Source: Planctomycetaceae bacterium | GTDB taxonomy: Bacteria > Planctomycetota > Planctomycetia > Pirellulales > Thermoguttaceae | Direction: 5' to 3' | NCBI GenBank assembly: GCA_003509805.1 | Contig: DOMV01000205.1 | Location: 1 to 10,298 of the forward strand | DNA: 10,298 nucleotides | In this document: one piece after another, positions 4,661 through 10,298 of the stretch | How positions within the stretch are numbered: position 1 is the stretch's first letter | How the letters are laid out: each line of letters starts with the position of its first letter | The notes under the pieces: generated by a model | Database searches by the model: none | What the model saw: only the letters and a program-made list of their open reading frames with translations | What the model was told of the DNA's origin: nothing | Made by a program: the position numbers and the translations under genes

Positions 4661-7276
4661 ATGAAAAATCTGTGTCGTATTTTTATGGTTCTCGGCGTCT
4701 TGATGCTGTCCGGGCTGACGGCCTTGGCGAGCGAAGCGAGTCTTCAAATTCCCGATTTGCACGCGGGTCATTTCAATATTTTCGGACTCACGATTTCCGC
4801 TTGGTGGCTGTTGGCGATCGGCGGGTTCGTCATCATTATCACCCTCGGTTTTTCGCTGACACTGCGAACCAAAATTCATCGGTTGCCCGTCCATCCGTCG
4901 ATGGGAAAAATTTCGGATATCATTTATAAGACGTGCAGCACTTACCTGGTCCAGCAAGGGATATTCCTGATATGTCTCTTCATTTTTATCGCCGTCGCGT
5001 ACGGGATTTTCGTCTACCTGAGTCCCCAGGAAGCCGGACACGGCGGCTTGGAACCGATCTCGCGCGAATTGACCCTCGCGGGTGTCCTCTTTTTCGCGAT
5101 CGTCGGGATGGCCGGCTCCTACGCCGTTGCTTGGTACGGCATCCGGGTCAACACCTACGCCAATTCCCGCACAGCCTTTGCCGCCTTGAAAGCGAGGCCG
5201 TGGGACGTGGTCAACATTCCGCTCCGCGCGGGCATGAGCGTCGGCCTCTTCCTCATTTCGCTCGAACTCGTGATGATGGTCATCATCCTCCTGTTCGTGC
5301 CGCGGCAGATCGTCGGCCTCTGCTTCCTTGGGTTCGCCATCGGCGAATCGCTCGGGGCCAGTGCCTTGCGTATCGCCGGGGGTATTTTTACCAAAATCGC
5401 CGACATCGGTTCCGACCTGATGAAGATCGTCTTCAAGGTCGGTGAAGACGATCCGCGCAACCCGGGCGTGATCGCCGACTGTACCGGCGACAATGCCGGC
5501 GACAGCGTCGGTCCGACCGCGGACGGTTTCGAAACCTACGGTGTGACGGGCGTCGCGCTCATTTCGTTCATCGTGCTCGCCGTCACCCCTGAAATGCTGT
5601 TCAACGGGGCCGGAAAAGCGATGTTTGAAAACTGGGCCAATAATATCGCGAAAGTGCCGGTCAGTTTGGAAAGTGCGACGACCTTGGCCCACGACCTTCA
5701 GGCGAAATTGATCGTCTGGATCTTCGCGATGCGGTTCCTCATGGACTGCCTCTCCGGCTGTGCCTACTTCATCAACCAATGGATTTCCGAAAAGTTGTAC
5801 GGCGACAAGAAGGAATTCGATTTCGAGGAACCGCTGATGCGATTGATCTGGATCGCCGCGATTCTTTGCATCTCGACCTCCTTCGGCATGAGTGCCATGT
5901 TGCTCCACGACTTCGCCCACGGAGCCTGGTGGAAACTCGCCCTGATTATCAGTTGCGGTACGCTTGCCGCCGTGCTCATTCCCGAGTTTACGAAAATCTT
6001 CACCAGTTCCAAGTCGAAGCACGTTTCGGAAATCGTTACCGCGTCGCGCGAAGGCGGACCGTCTTTGAACATCCTTTCCGGGATCGTCGCGGGAAATTAC
6101 AGCGCCTTCTGGACGGGTTCCTTGATCGCCGTCCTCATGGCCGCCGCTTATTGTGTCGCCACGTGGCAACTGGACGCGATCCTCGGCCCCTATGCCCCGG
6201 TGTTCGCATTCGGTCTCGTCGCCTTCGGTATGCTGTGCATGGGACCCGTCACCATCGCCGTCGACAGCTACGGCCCCGTGACCGACAACGCGCAATCCGT
6301 GTTCGAACTTTCCCAGATTGAGAAGATTCCGGGAATCTCCGAAGAAATCGAAAAAGATTTCGGTTTCAAGCCGGATTTCGCGCTCGGCAAGCATTATCTC
6401 GAAGCGAACGATTCCGCCGGGAACACCTTCAAAGCGACGGCCAAACCGGTGCTTATCGGGACGGCGGTCGCCGGTGCGACGACGATGATCTTCGCGATCA
6501 TCCTGCTCCTGACGCAGCTCAACGTGCTCAGCCTCGAATTGACCAAGGCCCCGGTCATCCTCGGCCTCATGTGCGGCGGTGCGGTCGTCTACTGGTTCTG
6601 CGGAGCTTCGACCCAGGCGGTGACGACCGGCGCGTACCGTGCCGTCGAGTACATCAAGAAGAACATGAAACTCGACAACACGGAGGCGAGCGAGAGCGAT
6701 TCGCTCGAAGTCGTGAAAATCTGTACGATTTACGCGCAACGGGGAATGTGGAACATCTTCCTCGCGTTGATTTCATTGACCCTGGCGTTCGCCTTCCTGG
6801 ACCCGAACTTCTTCGTCGCCTACCTGATCTCGATCGCGATCTTCGGATTGTTCCAGGCGATTTACATGGCCAACGCCGGTGGATCGTGGGACAACGCCAA
6901 GAAAGTCGTCGAAGTCGACCTGAAGGAAAAAGGAACCGAACTGCATGCGGCCGCCGTGATCGGCGATACCGTCGGCGATCCTTTCAAAGACACGTCTTCC
7001 GTATCGCTGAATCCGATCATCAAGTTCTCGACCCTGTTCGGACTCCTCGCGACGGAAATCGCGATTGTCATGAAGTATGACGTCACCGGTTTCCTCGAAA
7101 AATCCAAAGGAGCCGCCGCAAACATCGCTGCGAACGTCACCTCGACCATTCAACCCGATCCGAGCCAACACGCCGGGCATACGATGTTCGTCTCGCTCGT
7201 CTTCCTCGCGATCGGACTCTTCTTCGTTTGGCGGTCGTTCTATGCGATGCGGATTCCTCAAAAATCCGGGGAATAA
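4661..7276 (+). CDS. hppA: Membrane proton-pumping pyrophosphatase, divergent subfamily
   Basis: This protein splits pyrophosphate and pumps ions across the membrane. It has 871 residues, beginning with a signal-like segment (basic MKNLCR, a hydrophobic core, and ALA near residue 23), followed by many membrane helices. The catalytic motifs are present: EDDPRNPGVIAD (262-273) with DNAGDSVGPTAD (277-288), DSYGPVTDN (535-543), GGSWDNAKK (about 741-749) and DTVGDPFKDT (769-778). These resemble the divergent H+-PPases described from Chlorobium and Cellulomonas more than the canonical DNVGDCAGMAAD type. GNTFK puts Lys591 at the site where lysine replaces the K+ requirement, which predicts a K+-independent H+ pump. 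The ATG at 4661 has no clear Shine-Dalgarno site; an in-frame GTG at 4652 is the alternative. It sits between atpG and atpD, which suggests shared proton energetics. Subfamily and ion are inferred. Confidence 0.95.
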   Translation: MKNLCRIFMVLGVLMLSGLTALASEASLQIPDLHAGHFNIFGLTISAWWLLAIGGFVIIITLGFSLTLRTKIHRLPVHPSMGKISDIIYKTCSTYLVQQGIFLICLFIFIAVAYGIFVYLSPQEAGHGGLEPISRELTLAGVLFFAIVGMAGSYAVAWYGIRVNTYANSRTAFAALKARPWDVVNIPLRAGMSVGLFLISLELVMMVIILLFVPRQIVGLCFLGFAIGESLGASALRIAGGIFTKIADIGSDLMKIVFKVGEDDPRNPGVIADCTGDNAGDSVGPTADGFETYGVTGVALISFIVLAVTPEMLFNGAGKAMFENWANNIAKVPVSLESATTLAHDLQAKLIVWIFAMRFLMDCLSGCAYFINQWISEKLYGDKKEFDFEEPLMRLIWIAAILCISTSFGMSAMLLHDFAHGAWWKLALIISCGTLAAVLIPEFTKIFTSSKSKHVSEIVTASREGGPSLNILSGIVAGNYSAFWTGSLIAVLMAAAYCVATWQLDAILGPYAPVFAFGLVAFGMLCMGPVTIAVDSYGPVTDNAQSVFELSQIEKIPGISEEIEKDFGFKPDFALGKHYLEANDSAGNTFKATAKPVLIGTAVAGATTMIFAIILLLTQLNVLSLELTKAPVILGLMCGGAVVYWFCGASTQAVTTGAYRAVEYIKKNMKLDNTEASESDSLEVVKICTIYAQRGMWNIFLALISLTLAFAFLDPNFFVAYLISIAIFGLFQAIYMANAGGSWDNAKKVVEVDLKEKGTELHAAAVIGDTVGDPFKDTSSVSLNPIIKFSTLFGLLATEIAIVMKYDVTGFLEKSKGAAANIAANVTSTIQPDPSQHAGHTMFVSLVFLAIGLFFVWRSFYAMRIPQKSGE

Positions 7277-7351
7277 GGGATGTTTTTTGGCGTCGTCGGG
7301 CAACTCGTCACGGCGGCGCATGTTTCACGCAAGGGAAAAATTTTTTCGATT

Positions 7352-7358
7352 AAGGAAG
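7352..7358 (+). promoter_or_regulatory. Ribosome site for the DUF4870 gene
   Basis: AAGGAAG decides the start of the next gene. It lies 8 bases before the ATG at 7367 and 2 bases before an ATG at 7361. The frame stays open back to an ATG at 7280, but those 27 to 29 codons lie upstream of this site and do not resemble the family. Confidence 0.6.
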
Positions 7359-7366
7359 TGATGACC

Positions 7367-7849
7367 ATGAGTAACGATGTCCAAACCCCGCCTGACGATC
7401 ATTCCCTCCAGATTTGGGGCATGAACCTGAACACCTATTGCATGTTGCTGCACTTGTCGCAGTTTTGCCAGGCGATTTGTCCCGGGCTCGGTCTCATCGC
7501 CCCGATTGTCCTTTGGGTCGTCAATAAGGATAAAAGTGCGCTTGTCGACACGCACGGAAAAGTGATTCTCAACTGGATTATCAGCCTTGTCATCTACACG
7601 ACCGTCCTTGGCCTGATGATGTTCACTTCCTTGTTGTTGACGGCTGTTTTTATCGGGTTCGTGTTGATAATCCCGGTCACGCTCGCGGGACTCGCTCTGG
7701 TCGCCGCCGCGATGGCGTTCCCGATCGTCGGTGCGATCAAGGCCAATGAAGGTATCGTTTGGCTCTACCCGCTGTGCATTCCGTTTTTCAAAGTGGACCT
7801 CCCGGATCCGTCCGGAAACGTTGTGCCCGCAAATACGAGCACCTTTTGA
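7367..7849 (+). CDS. DUF4870-type small membrane protein
   Basis: This 160-residue protein has about three to four membrane helices and the pattern of the DUF4870 (Tic20-like) family: HLSQF (29-33), LIAPIVLWVVNKDKS (43-57), VDTHGKVILNW (60-70), a long hydrophobic stretch (71-120), and GAIKANEGIVWLYPL (122-136). The N-terminus is polar, with no signal peptide. The family's biochemical role is unknown; members occur widely in bacteria as inner-membrane proteins. The start at 7367 rests on AAGGAAG at 7352-7358, and 7361 is an equally framed alternative. It begins 90 bases after hppA ends and reads the same way, so the two are likely co-transcribed. An assembly or accessory role for the pyrophosphatase or ATP synthase is possible but purely contextual. 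No defect is visible. Confidence 0.85.
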   Translation: MSNDVQTPPDDHSLQIWGMNLNTYCMLLHLSQFCQAICPGLGLIAPIVLWVVNKDKSALVDTHGKVILNWIISLVIYTTVLGLMMFTSLLLTAVFIGFVLIIPVTLAGLALVAAAMAFPIVGAIKANEGIVWLYPLCIPFFKVDLPDPSGNVVPANTSTF

Positions 7850-7891
7850 CACCTCGGTCGGGTAGCGCCGGTGCGGGTCCACGGTTCCCTC

Positions 7892-7906
7892 GGCACTCGC
7901 GGTGCC
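7892..7906 (+). repeat. GC-rich hairpin in the gap before atpD
   Basis: GGCAC (7892-7896) and GTGCC (7902-7906) form a perfect 5-bp stem around TCGCG. An outer GCGCC (7865-7869) and GGCGC (7909-7913) can pair around it. No T-run follows, so termination here is doubtful. It may be a stabilising or processing structure between the DUF4870 gene and atpD. Confidence 0.45.
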
Positions 7907-7967
7907 CGGGCGCTTCCGTGCTCGGATGGTGTTTGCGAGTCGGCAATTCGTTTGTCTCCCGGACATT

Positions 7968-7991
7968 AACCTGAACCGCAACCTGAACCGC
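7968..7991 (+). repeat. Tandem 12-bp repeat upstream of atpD
   Basis: AACCTGAACCGC occurs twice in perfect tandem, ending 30 bases before the atpD ATG. It could be a protein-binding site or a slippage product. No similar copy was noticed elsewhere in the window. Confidence 0.7.
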
Positions 7992-8021
7992 CACATTACA
8001 CATTCAGCCCTAACTAGGATC

Positions 8022-9479
8022 ATGGTTTCAGCAACGGAAAAAAATATCGGCACGATCACCCAAGTGATCGGCTCCACGTTTGACGCCCAGTTCCCGGAAG
8101 ACCGTCTGCCGGCAATCTTCAACGCGGTCAAAATCGACAGCGAGCAAAAGGGAATCGTGATTCACCTGACCGGTGAAGTCCAACAACACCTCGGCGGCGG
8201 TCGTGTCCGTTGCGTCGCCCTCGGCAGTACCGACGGTCTGGTGCGCGGCATGGATTGCCGGGATACCGGAGCGCCGGTGTCCGTTCCCGTCGGCAATGAA
8301 ACGCTTGGGCGTGTATTCAACCTGCTCGGCCAACCGATCGACAAAAGGGGACCGGTCGATACGAAGGAATTCCGCCCCATCCACCGCGATGCGCCGCCCT
8401 TGACGGAGCTGTCGACGAGCACCGATGTTTTTGCGACAGGAATCAAAGTCATCGACCTGCTCACCCCTTTCGTTCGCGGTGGAAAAGCCGGTTTGTTCGG
8501 CGGGGCGGGCCTCGGCAAAACGGTCATCCTCCAGGAGCTGATCGCCCGAATCGCCTCGGCGCACGGCGGCAGTTCCGTGTTCGCGGGCGTCGGTGAACGT
8601 ACCCGTGAAGGAAACGATCTTTGGCTGGAAATGCAGGAGGCGAAAATCGGCAACACCGGTCGTTCCGTGATCGAACAGACGACGATGGTGTTTGGTCAAA
8701 TGAACGAACCGCCGGGAGCTCGGCTCCGGGTCGCTCTCTCGGCCTTGACGATGGCCGAGTATTTCCGCGACCAGACGGGAACCGATGTGTTGCTGTTCGT
8801 CGACAACATTTTCCGTTTCTCGCAGGCCGGTTCCGAAGTCTCCGCGCTGCTCGGGCGTATGCCCTCCGCCGTGGGGTATCAGCCGACACTGGCCTCCGAA
8901 ATGGGTGCTCTCCAGGAGCGAATCGCCTCGACGAACAAGGGGGCGATCACCTCCGTCCAAGCGGTTTATGTTCCCGCGGACGACCCGACCGACCCGGCGC
9001 CGGCGACGGCATTCGGCCAGCTCGACGCCTTTATTTACCTGGAACGGGCCATTTCCGAAAAAGGTATTTATCCCGCGGTCGATCCGTTGGCCTCTTCCAG
9101 CCGGGTTCTCGACCCGCAATATGTCGGGGATCGACATTACGCCTGTGCCCGGACGGTGCAGCAAACGCTCCAGAGGTACCGTGAACTCCAGGACATCATC
9201 GCGATTCTCGGGGCGGATGAGCTGTCGGAAGACGACAAGTTGGTCGTCCATCGTGCCCGCCGGATGGAACGCTTCCTTTCGCAACCGTTCCTCGTCGCCG
9301 AAGCGTTTACCGGCAAGCCGGGCGAAATCACCCCGCTTGAAGATACGATCCGTTCTTTTGAAGAGATCGCCGCCGGAAAATGGGACCACCTTTCCGAGCA
9401 GGCGTTTATGTACGTCGGTTCGATCGAACAGGCCGCCGAGCAGGAAGAAAAAATGCAGGCAGAGGCGAAGAAAAAGTAG
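8022..9479 (+). CDS. atpD: F1 ATP synthase beta subunit
   Basis: This is the catalytic subunit of F1, 485 residues. The P-loop reads GGAGLGKT (160-167), with Leu where nearly all beta subunits have Val. Other hallmarks are intact: GERTREGNDL with the catalytic Glu192, Walker B LLFVDNIFRF with Asp261, the DELSEED loop as DELSEDD (399-405), and the C-terminal FLSQPF and AEAFTG segments. The ATG at 8022 is chosen because the protein then begins MVSATEKNIGTITQVIGS, as in the family. The frame is open upstream to an ATG at 7902, but that stretch is not conserved. The ribosome site is poor: AGGA ends only two bases before the ATG. The gene follows the DUF4870 gene by 172 bases instead of following atpG, and no atpC comes after it. 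Confidence 0.98.
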   Translation: MVSATEKNIGTITQVIGSTFDAQFPEDRLPAIFNAVKIDSEQKGIVIHLTGEVQQHLGGGRVRCVALGSTDGLVRGMDCRDTGAPVSVPVGNETLGRVFNLLGQPIDKRGPVDTKEFRPIHRDAPPLTELSTSTDVFATGIKVIDLLTPFVRGGKAGLFGGAGLGKTVILQELIARIASAHGGSSVFAGVGERTREGNDLWLEMQEAKIGNTGRSVIEQTTMVFGQMNEPPGARLRVALSALTMAEYFRDQTGTDVLLFVDNIFRFSQAGSEVSALLGRMPSAVGYQPTLASEMGALQERIASTNKGAITSVQAVYVPADDPTDPAPATAFGQLDAFIYLERAISEKGIYPAVDPLASSSRVLDPQYVGDRHYACARTVQQTLQRYRELQDIIAILGADELSEDDKLVVHRARRMERFLSQPFLVAEAFTGKPGEITPLEDTIRSFEEIAAGKWDHLSEQAFMYVGSIEQAAEQEEKMQAEAKKK

Positions 9480-9615
9480 TAGACCTGTTCGCTATACCGT
9501 ATACGACCGCCTGGTGAATGGTAAGTTCCGAAACGGCGGGCACGACTTCCATCGGCACTCCGTCCGCCATCATCTGGAGCACTCCGACAATGTGCGCAGT
9601 CGCCGTCGAGGGGAG
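9480..9615 (-). pseudogene. Possible decayed DUF433-type antitoxin fragment
   Basis: Read right to left, this strand encodes TATAHIVGVLQMMADG, then VPMEVV, SELT and QAVVYGIANR. This follows the core of DUF433 proteins (the pattern TRI.V..vL..la.G....EI....P.Lt...i..AL.YAA), with one or two residues missing. DUF433 proteins are small, often antitoxin-like partners of PIN-type proteins. The glycine-rich N-terminal part (GKP.IRGTR) is not seen in this frame and the match is by eye, so chance similarity is possible. The frame runs on into the 3' end of atpD on the opposite strand, with no partner gene there. Confidence 0.3.
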
Positions 9616-9628
9616 TGGACAATCCAGG

Positions 9629-9660
9629 CCGTTACCCACCGGACCGACCGGCGGCAACGG
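9629..9660 (+). repeat. Imperfect hairpin downstream of atpD
   Basis: CCGTT (9629-9633) and AACGG (9656-9660) pair, with CC/GG and CCGG/CCGG inside around the loop ACCGA, interrupted by mismatches and a bulge. No T-run follows on the plus strand. It might be a weak terminator or 3' end stabiliser of the atp message, 150 bases past atpD. Confidence 0.35.
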
Positions 9661-9760
9661 TGTCCCAAAATCGTTCCCAGGCTTCGGTCGACGACTGAGC
9701 AAGCGATTGATCGTCCGGTGCGGATGAGTCGAATTCCGCTACTTTTACCAGTGACACCAA
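9632..9760 (-). CDS. Possible small minus-strand ORF, 42 aa
   Basis: A TTG (or the adjacent GTG) preceded by AGGAG with 7-base spacing opens a 42-codon frame. It starts MVSLVKVAEFDSSAPDD, contains STEAWERFWDTVAAG near the end, and stops at TAA. The ribosome site and the Trp/Phe-containing acidic C-terminus look more coding than random, but no family is recognised. It lies directly upstream of the DUF433-like fragment in a different frame, so it may be the broken N-terminal part of that gene or unrelated. Confidence 0.25.
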   Translation of the reverse strand: MVSLVKVAEFDSSAPDDQSLAQSSTEAWERFWDTVAAGRSGG

Positions 9761-9935
9761 TTCTGAACTCCTGCGTGAATAGCCGACTTCACAACACAAA
9801 ACATTCTCGCGATCTCCTTTTCCGCCTTCCCGTCATAGACAACCAACGGAAAAAACGCAGCGCCGTTCCCTCATTTCCGCGTCCGTTGTTTTTCGGAAAA
9901 CCTGCCTCGTTCCATTTGGAAACGTGTATCCCAGC

Positions 9936-10139
9936 ATGGTAGGATGTCAGATCGCCCTCTACGAGCAGCTTGAATCGATCAAGTCGCTCGGCTGTACCGC
10001 AGGCACGCTGACCGAAGCCGTCCAGGCCGAACTGCGCGAAATCGCCGGGGAAGACAAGTGGATGTAAGCAGCATGCCGCTGCACCGCGAAAGGCTTCACC
10101 CTCGATAACATGGCTCCCGTCGGTCGCCTCCTCGTTTGA
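9936..10139 (+). pseudogene. Unidentified coding-like remnant
   Basis: From the ATG at 9936 a 43-codon frame, containing LYEQLESIKSLG and TEAVQAELREIAGEDKWM, ends at TAA 10065-10067. The same frame then continues coding-like (CTAKGFTLDNMAPVGRLLV) to TGA 10137-10139. There is no clear ribosome site. GCAGC and GCTGC pair around ATGCC at 10068-10082, just after the first stop. Codon choice resembles the neighbouring genes. I do not recognise a family. The best reading is a truncated gene interrupted by a stop; chance openness is the alternative. Confidence 0.3.
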
Positions 10140-10148
10140 TGAAAATGC

Positions 10149-10176
10149 TTGCTTTTTGCGTTTTTTCCACTAAAAT
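10149..10176 (+). promoter_or_regulatory. Likely promoter of the Rpn-family gene
   Basis: TTGCTT (10149-10154) and TAAAAT (10171-10176) are spaced by 16 bases, in an A/T-rich tract unlike the surrounding DNA. The -10 box differs from TATAAT at one base; the -35 box matches only in TTG. Transcription from here would give the Rpn gene its own short leader, independent of the atp operon. Confidence 0.5.
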
Positions 10177-10183
10177 GAAAGGG

Positions 10184-10195
10184 AAAGGAGAAGGG
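10184..10195 (+). promoter_or_regulatory. Strong ribosome site of the Rpn-family gene
   Basis: AAAGGAG is followed directly by AAGGG, a purine-rich double Shine-Dalgarno region 6 to 11 bases before the ATG at 10202. It fixes the start of the gene. Confidence 0.75.
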
Positions 10196-10201
10196 AAAAC
10201 C

Positions 10202-10298
10202 ATGTCGAGATATATCAATCCCTACACCGATTTCGGGTTCAAGAAGTTGTTCGGCCAGGAAGCGAACAAAGAACCCCTGATCGATTTTCTGAACTCGG
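10202..10298 (+). CDS. Rpn-family PD-(D/E)XK nuclease/transposase (3'-partial)
   Basis: Only the first 32 codons are inside the window. They begin MSRYINPYTDFGFKKLFG and continue QEANKEPLIDFLN, the very characteristic opening of the Rpn / 'PD-(D/E)XK nuclease family transposase' proteins. Studied members (RpnA and relatives of E. coli) are DNA endonucleases that promote RecA-independent recombination. They are multi-copy and spread horizontally in many gut and aquatic bacteria. The catalytic acidic residues lie beyond the window. The gene has its own promoter-like sequence and a strong ribosome site, so it is not part of the atp operon. It marks the right edge of the operon as accessory DNA. 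Confidence 0.88.
   Translation, partial: MSRYINPYTDFGFKKLFGQEANKEPLIDFLNS

Larger units (their letters stand above)
9480..10201. other. 722-base region without a sure gene after atpD
   Basis: No intact gene is supported here and no atpC is recognisable in any frame. The plus-strand frame of the atpD region that stays open to 9942 is a low-complexity Arg/Ser shadow. What can be seen is a DUF433-like fragment and a short ORF on the minus strand (9480-9760), an imperfect hairpin at 9629-9660, an unidentified coding-like remnant at 9936-10139, and the promoter and ribosome site of the Rpn gene. The region reads like decayed accessory DNA. Confidence 0.6.

Noticed and set aside
4556..6739. 727-codon open frame on the minus strand
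   Set aside because: It lies opposite hppA, is full of Arg, Asp, His and Gly as expected of an antisense frame of a codon-biased gene, and has no recognisable domain.
7334..7346. GAAAAATTTTTTC symmetric A/T run before the DUF4870 gene
   Set aside because: It is near-palindromic and T-rich but has no GC stem, so it is not an intrinsic terminator, and no matching -35 was found.
7280..7366. Upstream ATG 7280 as the DUF4870 start
   Set aside because: The extra 29 codons do not look like the family, and the ribosome site at 7352-7358 fits the downstream ATG.
8028..9389. 453-codon open frame on the minus strand
   Set aside because: It is the antisense shadow of atpD with the same composition bias and no family features.
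8785..9942. 385-codon plus-strand frame overlapping atpD and extending past it
   Set aside because: It is an out-of-frame shadow of atpD that stays open by chance. The part beyond 9480 is Arg/Ser/Pro-rich with no domain, and no ribosome site starts it.
1..10298. CRISPR arrays, tRNA or rRNA genes, insertion sequences with terminal repeats and a transposase
   Set aside because: No regularly spaced repeats, cloverleaf or rRNA-like segments were seen. The only mobile-type gene is the partial Rpn frame at the right edge.

Overview
The window is a stretch of an F-type ATP synthase operon from a bacterium, with several unrelated genes lodged between the subunit genes. Every clear gene reads on the plus strand. 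The order is atpH (delta, start cut off), atpA (alpha), two small RelE/ParE-type toxin-antitoxin pairs with a possible membrane micropeptide between them, atpG (gamma), hppA (membrane proton pyrophosphatase), a DUF4870-type membrane protein, atpD (beta), a 722-base non-genic stretch, and the start of an Rpn-family (PD-(D/E)XK) transposase/nuclease gene.

Organism: coding is moderately GC-rich with ordinary Shine-Dalgarno sites. The long gamma subunit, the divergent H+-pyrophosphatase, the DUF4870 protein, the small toxin-antitoxin pairs and the Rpn gene together suggest an uncultured Planctomycetota/PVC or neighbouring lineage. This is a guess from family distribution, not something the sequence proves.

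Region 1-2026 is conventional: atpH and atpA overlap by 50 bases and are surely co-translated. Region 2027-3401 is an accessory island. Pair 1 (2083-2624) looks intact. Pair 2 (2920-3374) is a diverged copy with the same gene overlap, but its toxin frame is cut by a TAG exactly where pair 1 has a conserved Trp codon, and its antitoxin lacks the N-terminal part. Between the pairs lie nested inverted repeats and a 37-residue hydrophobic ORF.

Region 3402-4394 is atpG. Its Shine-Dalgarno site overlaps the dead toxin's stop codon and is separated from the ATG by a perfect hairpin. Region 4395-7849 holds a structured leader, hppA and the DUF4870 gene. The pyrophosphatase belongs to the divergent H+-pumping subfamily and carries the lysine that removes the K+ requirement. 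Its position inside the ATP synthase operon suggests joint control of PPi-driven and ATP-driven proton flow.

Region 8022-9479 is atpD. No atpC (epsilon) follows it. The stretch 9480-10201 instead holds possible remnants on both strands, including a decayed DUF433-like antitoxin fragment on the minus strand, and then a promoter and ribosome site for the Rpn gene. The main interest is how far the operon has been invaded or rebuilt while alpha, gamma and beta keep their core motifs.
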